From: an uncultured Synergistales bacterium
GTDB lineage: Bacteria; Synergistota; Synergistia; Synergistales; Aminobacteriaceae
Direction: 5' to 3'
Assembly: GCA_905233295.1 (NCBI GenBank)
Contig: CAJODX010000053.1
Coordinates: 1 to 7,136 of the forward strand
DNA length: 7,136 nucleotides
Position 1 is the stretch's first letter, and each line of letters starts with the position of its first letter. The position numbers and the translations under genes were made by a program. Below are positions 1-6,689 of the stretch, one piece after another. Under the pieces are notes generated by a model. The model was not told the DNA's origin and searched no databases. It was given only the letters and a program-made list of their open reading frames with translations.

Positions 1-56
1 AAATATTCCATATAAGATAACATATGAGAGATATATAAGAAATCTGCAGTATTTTT
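1..56. other. AT-rich non-coding left edge
   Basis: Very AT-rich sequence without a supportable gene. The reading frame of the following transporter ORF has a TAA at 36-38, so that ORF cannot be extended to the window edge. The other two plus frames give no hydrophobic helices of the kind expected for the missing N-terminal half. No Shine-Dalgarno sequence is evident ahead of the GTG at 57. The region may mark a recombination or deletion breakpoint; what lies further left is unknown. Confidence 0.5.
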
Positions 57-785
57 GTGTATTCTGGTGCATATGACTTCAGCAGCATGTTTATACCCCC
101 GACAAAGCCGATAGATGAAACGCGGAAAATTTCATTTAATCTTGTCGGACGTACTCTTGAAATGTTCAGAGATGTCGTGCCGATGAAAAACGTTTTCGGG
201 GCTATGCTTGCGATTTCGTGGTTCTGGCTTGTCGGAGCAACATTTCTCGCTCAGTTTCCGACATATTCGAGATTGATTCTCGGCACAGACGAGAGTGTCG
301 CAACGAGTTTTCTCGCGATTTTTTCCTGCGGCATAGGTCTTGGCTCGATAGCCTGCAACGCGATTTTAAAAAGCGAAGTTACAACAAAGTATGTTCCGGC
401 TTCAGCATACGGCATAGCAATAGCAAGCGTTCTGCTGTGGTACGTGAGCGACCGTCCGCCCGTTGCGCCGGGAACTCCTGAGATCGGTGCGCTGGAATTT
501 TTTTCACGCCCTGAAAATTTTATGATTATCTTCTGCCTTTTCGCGATAGCTTTCTGCGGAGGACTTTATATTGTTCCTCTTTACGCTGTTATGCAGAGCA
601 AAGCTCCCGAGTCAAAAGTTTCGGGTGTCATAGCATGCTCAAACATAACGGATTCAATTTTTATGGCTGTTGCTGCACTCGGAGCAGGAGTTTTAATTTC
701 ATGTGGTGTGAGTATTCCGCAAATATTTTTGACTATGGGTCCCAGCACGTTCATTGTAGGCTTGCTGGTCAGCGCGTTGAGATAA
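57..785 (+). CDS. C-terminal half of an LplT/Aas-like MFS transporter, probably 5'-truncated (possible pseudogene)
   Basis: The 242 residues resemble the second half of the MFS domain of LplT and Aas-type proteins, which flip lysophospholipids across the inner membrane. Family-like features are the FIPP segment at about 12-15, which follows helix 6 in homologues, the stretch WFWLVGATFLAQFP at about 55-68, and the motif CGIGLGS at 91-97. Six hydrophobic segments are visible at about 47-66, 80-103, 113-131, 155-179, 190-215 and 220-240, matching helices 7-12. Full-length members have about 400 residues and twelve helices, so helices 1-6 are missing. There is no C-terminal acyltransferase domain as in Aas fusions. 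The only usable upstream start is a GTG at 57 without a visible ribosome binding site, and an in-frame TAA lies at 36-38. I infer a 5'-truncated remnant. A stand-alone half transporter is less likely. The family call is fairly firm; functionality is doubtful. Confidence 0.7.
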   Translation: MYSGAYDFSSMFIPPTKPIDETRKISFNLVGRTLEMFRDVVPMKNVFGAMLAISWFWLVGATFLAQFPTYSRLILGTDESVATSFLAIFSCGIGLGSIACNAILKSEVTTKYVPASAYGIAIASVLLWYVSDRPPVAPGTPEIGALEFFSRPENFMIIFCLFAIAFCGGLYIVPLYAVMQSKAPESKVSGVIACSNITDSIFMAVAALGAGVLISCGVSIPQIFLTMGPSTFIVGLLVSALR

Positions 786-812
786 AACGGGAATTTTTTT
801 CGATATAATCCG

Positions 813-858
813 TTCCCTGCCTTCAGAGAATTTTCCGCACAGGCAGGGGATTTTTTTT
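813..858 (+). terminator. Rho-independent terminator after the MFS ORF
   Basis: A 10-bp stem pairs 813-822 with 841-850 (core CCCTGCC/GGCAGGG, with one G-U pair), has an 18-nt loop, and is followed by eight T at 851-858. It starts 27 nt after the stop of the plus-strand ORF. The T-tract abuts the TAA of the convergent hisH gene. On the minus strand the hairpin lacks a following T run, so it is mainly a plus-strand terminator, although it may weakly stop hisH transcripts. Confidence 0.85.
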
Positions 859-1456
859 AAACCTCACAAAACGCACGCAGAATATTTAATCCTGTATTGC
901 CGCTCTTTTCAGGGTGAAACTGAACGCCGTAAACATTTTTGTTTTGAACAGCTGCTGTTAAATCCGCGCCGTAGTTTGTTGTTGCTGTAATGAATTTTTC
1001 ATCGCAGAACGCCGCGTATGAATGAACAAAATAAACATACTCGCCCTCGTTGCGAATGATTGACTTAGCTCCTAACTTCAAAGAGTTCCAGCCTATATGA
1101 GGAATTTTCAAGCCTGACGGAATGACTTCGCCGATATATCTCACAGAGCCGGGAATTAAATTTAAACCTTCGTGTTCGCCAAACTCAAAACTTTTTGTGA
1201 ATAAAAGCTGCATTCCAAGACAAATCCCTAAAACAGGTTTGCCGCGTCCGGCTTCATCAAGCAACGGTTCAGCAAGTCCCGATGATTTTAATTTTTTTGC
1301 AGCGTCTTCAAACGCTCCGACACCGGGCAAGATAATTCTTTCGGATTTTTTCAAATCTTCGGCATCCGATGTAACTTTAACGTTTTCACCGATAGCACTG
1401 AAAGAACTTTCAAGTGAAAAAAGATTCCCTACGCCGTAATCTATGATTGCAATCAT
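857..1456 (-). CDS. hisH: Imidazole glycerol phosphate synthase glutaminase subunit HisH
   Basis: Class-I glutamine amidotransferase that hydrolyses glutamine and channels ammonia to HisF, which forms imidazole glycerol phosphate and AICAR in histidine synthesis (cytoplasmic). The 199-residue protein has the usual HisH length. It begins IAIIDYGVGN and carries LPGVGAF at 43-49, the nucleophile elbow GICLGMQ with Cys79, PHIGWN at 119-124, YFVHSY at 142-147, and the catalytic pair His181/Glu183 in FHPEKSG. I chose the ATG at 1456 because it aligns with the family N-terminus. A TTG at 1501 would add 15 basic residues and overlap the upstream gene. An AGGAG at 1472-1476 lies 15 nt before the ATG, longer than ideal. 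The gene is 19 nt downstream of the DUF4230 gene, so the two are probably cotranscribed. No hisF is in the window. A specialised HisH2-type role in surface glycan synthesis cannot be excluded. Confidence 0.93.
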   Translation of the reverse strand: MIAIIDYGVGNLFSLESSFSAIGENVKVTSDAEDLKKSERIILPGVGAFEDAAKKLKSSGLAEPLLDEAGRGKPVLGICLGMQLLFTKSFEFGEHEGLNLIPGSVRYIGEVIPSGLKIPHIGWNSLKLGAKSIIRNEGEYVYFVHSYAAFCDEKFITATTNYGADLTAAVQNKNVYGVQFHPEKSGNTGLNILRAFCEV

Positions 1457-1475
1457 TGAATTAAATTTCTCACTC

Positions 1476-2132
1476 CTAAATTTTTTCTTTGCCGCTTTCA
1501 AGCTGAAGAGTTTCGGCTGTACTCAATGCGGGTCTTTCATGTTCCGTGAAAATTATTTCGGCTTCTATTCCCTTAGATGCAACGACAGAAGTTAAAATTT
1601 TTCTGACGTTCTCGTCTGAATGAGCCAAAATTCCGCTTTGAACGGAATGAATTTTTACTTTTTCCAAGTCCGCATCAACTTCGCGGTTTTGGTCTTCAAG
1701 TTTAACGCTCGTGAAAATCCCTGCGCTCTGATCGTAGACTTCAAAGCTGTGAACATCAGCGTAAATATCAAAGATTTCACTGTGCGGCAGAGTTATTCTG
1801 ACTTTGTTTTTATCCCACTGCTCGGAAACCTGAGCTTTTGAAAGGTCGCAGCCGCATACGACAGTGCCGGAATATTTCAGCATGAATTTTTTTGTCGTGC
1901 CCGGAAAATTCATATTGACGAAAGGAATTTTTTTTCCGTCTTCAAAGGTTATGATCGACTGAAAACCTTCGCGTATCGTTGCAAGTTCGCTGACATTTTC
2001 GATGCCGGATAAAACTGTCGTTCTGACTGAGCGGTTTGGATTGATCGAAGTTGTTTTTCTGCGTGTGAACAAAAACACGTTGAGAGTAATCGAAATTACG
2101 AGTGCTAGAGTTACTGCGATTGCGGCTCCCAA
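1476..2132 (-). CDS. DUF4230-family membrane-anchored protein
   Basis: A 218-residue protein of unknown function. It has one N-terminal hydrophobic helix (about residues 2-22) followed by Arg-Arg-Lys, so it is probably a signal-anchor protein. By the positive-inside rule the basic residues might place the soluble part in the cytoplasm; the topology is uncertain. The soluble region (about 40-205) resembles DUF4230: an early 'LATIREGFQSIITFE' strand region, a GTVVCGCDLSKAQV segment, an ITLPHSEIFDIYAD segment and a C-terminal helix with regularly spaced charged residues. The start is a TTG at 2132, chosen because GGAGG at 2141-2145 is 8 nt upstream and no earlier start fits. It ends 19 nt before hisH, and its TAG overlaps an AGGAG that may serve hisH. 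The family assignment is from recalled pattern, not a search. Confidence 0.75.
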   Translation of the reverse strand: MGAAIAVTLALVISITLNVFLFTRRKTTSINPNRSVRTTVLSGIENVSELATIREGFQSIITFEDGKKIPFVNMNFPGTTKKFMLKYSGTVVCGCDLSKAQVSEQWDKNKVRITLPHSEIFDIYADVHSFEVYDQSAGIFTSVKLEDQNREVDADLEKVKIHSVQSGILAHSDENVRKILTSVVASKGIEAEIIFTEHERPALSTAETLQLESGKEKI

Positions 2133-2140
2133 ATTTTTAG

Positions 2141-2145
2141 CCTCC
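2141..2145 (-). promoter_or_regulatory. Shine-Dalgarno site fixing the TTG start of the DUF4230 gene
   Basis: GGAGG on the minus strand is 8 nt before the TTG at 2132. No ATG or GTG competes at a comparable distance, so this site decides a non-ATG start. Confidence 0.75.
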
Positions 2146-2165
2146 GATTAAAAAATTTAGCTATT

Positions 2166-2181
2166 ATTATAATATTATAAT
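2166..2181. repeat. Tandem 8-bp repeat ATTATAAT x2
   Basis: Two exact copies of ATTATAAT at 2166-2173 and 2174-2181 lie inside a run of almost pure A/T upstream of the DUF4230 gene. The repeat duplicates the candidate -10 box and could melt easily. It is short and may be chance in AT-rich DNA. Confidence 0.5.
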
Positions 2182-2200
2182 ATAAACAAAAAAAATCCTC
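2166..2200 (-). promoter_or_regulatory. Candidate promoter for the DUF4230-hisH unit
   Basis: The minus strand reads a T-rich stretch, then TTGTTT, then two TATAAT hexamers (plus positions 2174-2179 and 2166-2171). A perfect -10 is present twice, but no good -35 lies at 17-18 nt from either copy; the T-tract of the upstream terminator occupies that place. It sits directly between a terminator and the next gene, where a promoter is needed. This is tentative. Confidence 0.4.
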
Positions 2201-2230
2201 CTGAACGAAAAAATTTTTTACGCAGGAGAA
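2188..2230 (-). terminator. Rho-independent terminator closing the ABC operon
   Basis: On the minus strand an 8-bp stem (2223-2230 with 2196-2203, core CTCCTG/CAGGAG, one G-U pair) encloses an AT-palindromic loop and is followed by eight T (plus A at 2188-2195). It begins 24 nt after the stop of the 130-residue ORF. The plus strand also has a T run (2231-2238), so the element could act in both directions. Confidence 0.82.
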
Positions 2231-2253
2231 TTTTTTTTATTTACAAATTTTTT

Positions 2254-2646
2254 TTATTTCGGTGCTGGAACAATGAAATTTTCTTCGCCAGCCGCGAGCG
2301 TCGGAAGATTTATCATAATGTCCTTGCTGAAACAGATTTTGATTTCTTTCGAGATTGTGCTGACGATTTCGCCATCCTCGTCAAAAATTTCCGCTCTGAT
2401 TTCAAATTTCGGACCGACAACTTTTTTAACGTCCCTTTCGCGTTGCATTAACTCAGAGATTTCCCCGCCGTTTACGCTGACATTGATCTGTTCAAGTGCT
2501 TTAAAATTTCCTGAAGTCTTATTGTCAAGAAAAATCTGATGTTCGCGTCCGATATAGAACAGCCATACACCGAGAGCAATTAATGCCGCCAGCACAATAA
2601 GTCTTTGAAACCAGCGCATTAAAAATTTCAAAAATGCAACAAACAT
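2254..2646 (-). CDS. Small single-TM protein encoded with the ABC importer (DUF6672-like)
   Basis: A 130-residue protein. It has a hydrophobic helix at about 13-33 after a basic N-terminus (Lys7, Arg11, Arg15), which predicts an N-in topology with about 95 residues outside the cytoplasmic membrane. After the helix come YIGREHQIFLDNKT and then INVSVNGGE and RERDVKKVVGPKFEI, a pattern I associate with DUF6672, a family of unknown function found next to ABC permeases; this is recollection, not a search. Its ATG overlaps the stop of permease B by one base (TAATG), and GGAGG at 2656-2660 lies 9 nt upstream, so it is translationally coupled to the permease. The linkage suggests an accessory or assembly subunit of the importer. 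No catalytic motif is visible. Confidence 0.7.
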   Translation of the reverse strand: MFVAFLKFLMRWFQRLIVLAALIALGVWLFYIGREHQIFLDNKTSGNFKALEQINVSVNGGEISELMQRERDVKKVVGPKFEIRAEIFDEDGEIVSTISKEIKICFSKDIMINLPTLAAGEENFIVPAPK

Positions 2647-3824
2647 TACGCCTTACCTCCGTTTCCGCCTCTGAGGCTTCTGCGTGCAGCTTCACGTTCC
2701 CTGTTGCGTTTCCACGCATGAAGGACAAGGGCTATCGCGATTATTCCGTAAGACACAAACACTCTGAAATATTCGCCGATTTGAGCTTCGCCGATTAAAT
2801 TTTTTCCAGCCATAGGCGCAACGATGAACATCAAATGAAATAAAATTACTCCGACAAAAACGTTAGTGATGCTTGCCTTTGAGACGCTCGCACCGCCAAT
2901 TAACAACGCCGCGATTGAAAACATTCCCGCCTGATCATGGCTGTTGTACGTGTTCAGCGTTCCCATGTTCTGAAGATAAATTATCTGTCCGTAGCACGCA
3001 AGCACAGTTGAAATTACAATCGCGATGATTCTCGTTCTGTTGACGGGGATTCCTGCGCTGTCTGCAACGCTCTGGCTTTGACCTATTGCACGCATATCCT
3101 GACCGAGTTTTGTTTTTCTGAACCAAACTATAAAAACACAGAAGAGCGCGATTATAATGAAAGTCGCGAGAGGGATTCTTATAGTGCCGTCAAAAAACGG
3201 AAGCTGAATCAAAAAGAACGAGCCCGCACCGTTGACATTCAAAAATTGTTTTGCTCCTTCAGGATTCGTGATGACTGTCGGAATTAAATTATCGAGAACC
3301 GCACGAATACCCGAAAGGCTCACGGCATTGCGAACCCCGTAGCCTCTCGACAGCAAAAGATTCGGATTTGTAATAGGAATAATCCAGCCCATAAGATACA
3401 GAACGGTCATCTGATAAACGCCGTTGATGAAAAATCCAAGAATATAAGACGTTACCATCTCGCGCCCTTTTGCACGGTTCAGAATATGTCCGCAGAAAAT
3501 TCCTAAAATTATCGCTATCGGAGTTCCTATGAGACATGCCAAGACCATTCCGGGAATGCCGACGATGCCCCAGTCGCAGATAAATAACAAACCTATCTGT
3601 CCTGCCATCGCGCCGAGAACCATTCCGAAATTCAAGCCCATTCCAGCCATAATCGGAATTAAAAGAGAGAGAATTAAAAATGAATTTCGTCCGATTCTTG
3701 TCAATAATTCCTGAACGAGATAGCTTGCTGAGAAGCCGCTCAAAGGGATTGCAAACGCCGAAATTAAAATGAATACAGCCGGTACAGCGTTGTTGGCGAT
3801 GATGTCAAAAAATTTTCTTACCAT
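2646..3824 (-). CDS. ABC importer permease B (BPD_transp_2 family)
   Basis: A 392-residue inner-membrane protein with many hydrophobic segments, of the type of RbsC and of the nucleoside importer permeases (BPD_transp_2). Family-like motifs are the glycine-rich AGMGLNFGMVLGAMAG at about 60-75, a cytoplasmic-loop motif LNRAKGREM at 115-123, GQDMRAIGQS at 241-250 with SAGIPVNRTR at 256-265, and LLIGGASVSKAS at 307-318. The C-terminus (371-392) is strongly basic and probably cytoplasmic. It shares all of these motifs with permease A, so the two are paralogues that should form a heterodimeric channel. The gene starts at an ATG 3 nt after permease A ends. Only a weak AAGGTG sits 12 nt upstream, inside the preceding gene, suggesting coupled translation. 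The substrate is not deducible from the sequence. Confidence 0.9.
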   Translation of the reverse strand: MVRKFFDIIANNAVPAVFILISAFAIPLSGFSASYLVQELLTRIGRNSFLILSLLIPIMAGMGLNFGMVLGAMAGQIGLLFICDWGIVGIPGMVLACLIGTPIAIILGIFCGHILNRAKGREMVTSYILGFFINGVYQMTVLYLMGWIIPITNPNLLLSRGYGVRNAVSLSGIRAVLDNLIPTVITNPEGAKQFLNVNGAGSFFLIQLPFFDGTIRIPLATFIIIALFCVFIVWFRKTKLGQDMRAIGQSQSVADSAGIPVNRTRIIAIVISTVLACYGQIIYLQNMGTLNTYNSHDQAGMFSIAALLIGGASVSKASITNVFVGVILFHLMFIVAPMAGKNLIGEAQIGEYFRVFVSYGIIAIALVLHAWKRNREREAARRSLRGGNGGKA

Positions 3825-3827
3825 GAT

Positions 3828-4970
3828 TTAAGCACGCACCTTTCTTGTCAGAGCGTATAAAATCATTCCGTTGCTGACGATTAATCTTATTACTTCCGAC
3901 ATATCCGTCTGAAAAACGCTGTTAAAAACAGTCGGTGTCATTGTCAAAATTCCCTGAAACAAAAATGTTCCGACAACAACATTCAATATCGTTGCTTTGT
4001 TGACGCTCGCACCGCCCAGCAAAATCGAAGCAACCGCAGGCAACGCCATATAGAACGGTCCCATATAAAGCTGAATGAACCCGAAACTCTGTTCATAAAC
4101 AATAATTCCGATTGCGCCGAGTATTGTTGACATCATAACGGAGATTGTTCGCATTTTGTCAACGTTGACTCCTGACGCACGGGCAAATTCAGGATTAGAA
4201 CCGACAGCTGTCATCGCCGTGCCTGTTTTCGTACGCATAAAAATCCACACGATGAACGCCATCACGGCAAAGAAAATCAACATTCCCGTCGGTATTGAAA
4301 GATTAACGTCAAGAATTTTGCCGCCGATTTCGATTTTGTCCTGAAAATTGAGCGACAGCCAGTCATTGAGAATGTGAAGCCAGTAACCTTCAACGCTTAT
4401 CGTTGTACGTAAGCCGCGTCCGGCATAGCCCCAGACCATTGTCGGATGTTTATACGGCAGCAAGAGCCACGCTATGCACATGAACGAAACTGACGAAAAG
4501 CCGACATATGTTGCTATCATCATTTCATCGCCCTTGACGCGGTTCAGCAATTTTCCGTAAAGCCAGCCCAGCACAGCTGCAATAGGAATCGCAATCAGAA
4601 TAGCTGAAGCAAATCCCGCGGGTTCACGGTAAGCCGTCAAAAATTCACGGGTCAGCCATGAAATTTTATATCGGATTCCAAGCTCAGCGAGTTTCGCTAA
4701 AATTTCCGTATTGAGTTCGATTGAAAGAGTTGCGCCGAGAAGCCCCGCGATAATTCCCAAAGGAAGCCCGAAATTTAATCCGCAGCCAGCCTGCACCATA
4801 GGGATCATAGCGAGTACCATAACGCCGTTCATTCCGAATCTTACAATCGTGTTGTTAAATGACGTGAAGACATTTACGCCCACAAAAGGCGCGGTTATGA
4901 ACAGGGCAAGCAGGAAAAGACCGATTATAATTCGAGGCCAGCCTGCGTTTTTAATAAAATTTTTTATCAT
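3828..4970 (-). CDS. ABC importer permease A (BPD_transp_2 family)
   Basis: A 380-residue multi-spanning permease forming half of the importer's membrane channel. Visible motifs are AGCGLNFGLPLGIIAG at 61-76, LNRVKGDEMMIAT at 142-154, GTAMTAVGSNPEFARASGV at 250-268 (the AxGxNPxxAxxSG signature typical of the RbsC/BPD_transp_2 family) and LLGGASVNKAT at 317-327. A longer polar segment at about 173-225 between helices is probably extracytoplasmic. AGGAGG at 4979-4984 is 8 nt before the ATG, the best ribosome binding site in the operon. The ATPase gene ends 17 nt upstream and permease B begins 3 nt downstream. The LNRxKGxEM element differs from classic sugar permeases and recalls the loop of nucleoside-type permeases, so a carbohydrate substrate should not be assumed. 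Confidence 0.9.
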   Translation of the reverse strand: MIKNFIKNAGWPRIIIGLFLLALFITAPFVGVNVFTSFNNTIVRFGMNGVMVLAMIPMVQAGCGLNFGLPLGIIAGLLGATLSIELNTEILAKLAELGIRYKISWLTREFLTAYREPAGFASAILIAIPIAAVLGWLYGKLLNRVKGDEMMIATYVGFSSVSFMCIAWLLLPYKHPTMVWGYAGRGLRTTISVEGYWLHILNDWLSLNFQDKIEIGGKILDVNLSIPTGMLIFFAVMAFIVWIFMRTKTGTAMTAVGSNPEFARASGVNVDKMRTISVMMSTILGAIGIIVYEQSFGFIQLYMGPFYMALPAVASILLGGASVNKATILNVVVGTFLFQGILTMTPTVFNSVFQTDMSEVIRLIVSNGMILYALTRKVRA

Positions 4971-4987
4971 GCTGCACGCCTCCTGTT

Positions 4988-6670
4988 TTATTCCGTATAT
5001 TCTAAAGCCACGCGCATTTTTTCGCCCATCATCAGCATACCAAATTCTTCGGCAGGTCTTGACGCAGGCAGTATTCCGACGATTTCTCCGTCATCAACTA
5101 TTGCAACGCGGTCGCATACTGAACGAAGCTCCTCAAGTTCAGAACTCGTGATAATGATTGTCGTTCCGTTTTCTCTGTTATATTCTTTGAGTGTGTCAAG
5201 CACGAGAGCTTTTGCGCCTATGTCAATGCCGCGTGTAGGTTCGCAGATCAACAAAATGTCGGGGCGAAGAACAAACGCCTTTGCAAGACAGACTTTCTGT
5301 TGATTGCCGCCCGAAAGTTCTCCGGCTTTTTGGCTTGGACCTGTGCATTTGATGCTGAGAGACTCGATGAATTTTTTTGTTTCTTTTGCCATTGCGAGTT
5401 CATTTCTCATCTGGAAAATATAAGGAATGCCGAAAAGAAATCTTCCCTGAGTCTGCATTGCCGTGAACGTGATGTTCCAGTCCAGAGGTTCATCGAGCAG
5501 AAGACCTACGCCGCGTCTGTCTTCTGAAACGAAAGCCATTTTTCTGCTGAGAGCTGCGCGGGGTTTGTTGAGAGTTAATTTTTTTCCGAAAAGTTTCACT
5601 TTGCCGCCGGCAGGATAAAGTCCCATAATGCCGTTGGGGATTCCGAGTTTCCCGTGTCCTGAAAGTCCGCCGATGCCGAAAATTTCACCTTTTTGAACTT
5701 CAAACGAAACATCTCTGACAGTTTCGCCCGGCATATCGACCCAAAGATGTTCGACTTTGAGAGCAGGCTTTTTCTTTTTTTTCTTTTTCGAGAGAGTTGT
5801 TGTGCCTAAGGTTTCGTTAATATTTTCTTCTTCAACTGGCTGTTCGGGAATTTCGACTTCGACAGCTTCTTCTTTTTTTGAACTTTCGCGCCCTACAACA
5901 AGTGAAGCCATTTCACGTGTCGTGAGAGTTTTCGCAGGAACATCAGTAACAAGAGTTCCGTCTCTCAGGACGAGAATACGGCTGCAAAGTTCTTTAACCT
6001 CGCTGAGTCTGTGAGATATGAACACGATAGCGATTCCTTGTTTGGAAAGTTTTTTAAGAGCGATTAATAAAATTTCGGCTTCCTGCTCAGTTAAAACCGC
6101 CGTCGGTTCATCGAGAAATAATAACCGCGTGTTCTTTCTGTCAATCTCGCGCGCGATTTCAATGAACTGTTTATAACCTACGGGCATTTCACTCACGGTC
6201 ATGTCCGGGCTGATGTGAACTCCGAGAGTATTAATGGCTGCTTCAGCACGATGTCTCATAGCATCGCGGTCAAGAGTCGAAACTCTGTCGCTGAAAACGT
6301 AACTCATTAAAGAGCCGTTCAAAACTTCGCGGTTCAATAAAATATTTTCAGTCGCAGTGAAGCCCGGAATCAAAGAAAATTCCTGATGAACCATTCCAAG
6401 TCCTGCGCTGAGTGCCTGATTCGGCGATGTGAAATGAACGGGTTTGCCGTCAAGATATAAATTTCCCTCATAGCCTCCTGTCGAAGCTATCACCGGCATT
6501 CCAAAGAGAATATTCAGCAACGTGGATTTTCCTGCGCCGTTTTCGCCGACAAGTCCTAAAATTTCTCCGGCTTCAATCGAAAAAGAAATATCGCTCAAAA
6601 CTCTGTTGCCGTAATATTCTTTTCCGATGTGTTCAAGCTGGAGCAATGGAGCGTTATTATTTGCTGACAA
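4988..6670 (-). CDS. ABC importer double-domain ATPase (RbsA/YufO-like)
   Basis: A 560-residue fused ATPase that powers import through the two permeases. Domain 1 (about 1-262) has Walker A GENGAGKST (42-50), Q-loop Gln96, a degenerate signature VGYKQ (164-168), Walker B LLFLDE (183-188) and switch His220. Domain 2 (about 305-560) has a modified P-loop GLSGHGKL (335-342) with Lys341 but no Ser/Thr, a perfect LSGGNQQK (452-459), and CEPTRGID (476-483) in which Cys replaces the Walker B Asp. No switch His is seen; TSSELEE occupies that place. The linker (263-303) is acidic and then carries seven consecutive lysines (295-301). I place the start at the TTG at 6670 because AGAGGTGAT (6677-6685) is ideally spaced; a TTG at 6691 lies in a hairpin T-tract. 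The usual product name is 'sugar ABC transporter ATP-binding protein', but specificity is not set by this subunit. Confidence 0.92.
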   Translation of the reverse strand: MSANNNAPLLQLEHIGKEYYGNRVLSDISFSIEAGEILGLVGENGAGKSTLLNILFGMPVIASTGGYEGNLYLDGKPVHFTSPNQALSAGLGMVHQEFSLIPGFTATENILLNREVLNGSLMSYVFSDRVSTLDRDAMRHRAEAAINTLGVHISPDMTVSEMPVGYKQFIEIAREIDRKNTRLLFLDEPTAVLTEQEAEILLIALKKLSKQGIAIVFISHRLSEVKELCSRILVLRDGTLVTDVPAKTLTTREMASLVVGRESSKKEEAVEVEIPEQPVEEENINETLGTTTLSKKKKKKKPALKVEHLWVDMPGETVRDVSFEVQKGEIFGIGGLSGHGKLGIPNGIMGLYPAGGKVKLFGKKLTLNKPRAALSRKMAFVSEDRRGVGLLLDEPLDWNITFTAMQTQGRFLFGIPYIFQMRNELAMAKETKKFIESLSIKCTGPSQKAGELSGGNQQKVCLAKAFVLRPDILLICEPTRGIDIGAKALVLDTLKEYNRENGTTIIITSSELEELRSVCDRVAIVDDGEIVGILPASRPAEEFGMLMMGEKMRVALEYTE

Positions 6671-6676
6671 AACAAA

Positions 6677-6685
6677 ATCACCTCT
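6677..6685 (-). promoter_or_regulatory. Shine-Dalgarno site fixing the TTG start of the ATPase
   Basis: AGAGGTGAT on the minus strand ends 6 nt before the TTG at 6670 and lies just downstream of the intercistronic hairpin. It supports a start seven codons inside the longest ORF. Confidence 0.75.
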
Positions 6686-6689
6686 ATAC

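Noticed and set aside
813..858. The same hairpin as an efficient terminator for hisH on the minus strand
   Set aside because: No T run follows the stem on the minus strand, so any effect in that direction would be weak.
1122..1439. A 105-codon plus-strand ORF opposite hisH
   Set aside because: HisH is unambiguous on the other strand, and the antisense product is proline/serine-rich with no recognisable domain.
857..1501. Longer hisH starting at the TTG at 1501
   Set aside because: It would add 15 basic residues not typical of HisH and overlap the DUF4230 gene by 26 bases. The ATG at 1456 matches the family N-terminus.
2525..3537. Small minus-strand ORFs in alternative frames of the permease B region (for example 2525-2728 and 3289-3537)
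   Set aside because: They overlap permease B, and at 2525-2728 also the small TM-protein gene, in other frames. Their products are arginine-rich or unstructured, with no start signals.
4711..5151. A 146-codon plus-strand ORF opposite permease A and the end of the ATPase
   Set aside because: It runs antisense across two well-supported genes and their spacer and resembles no family. It is a shadow of the opposite-strand codon pattern.
5757..6014. A plus-strand ORF with a polyphenylalanine start
   Set aside because: It is the antisense reading of the poly-lysine linker in the ATPase, with no ribosome binding site.
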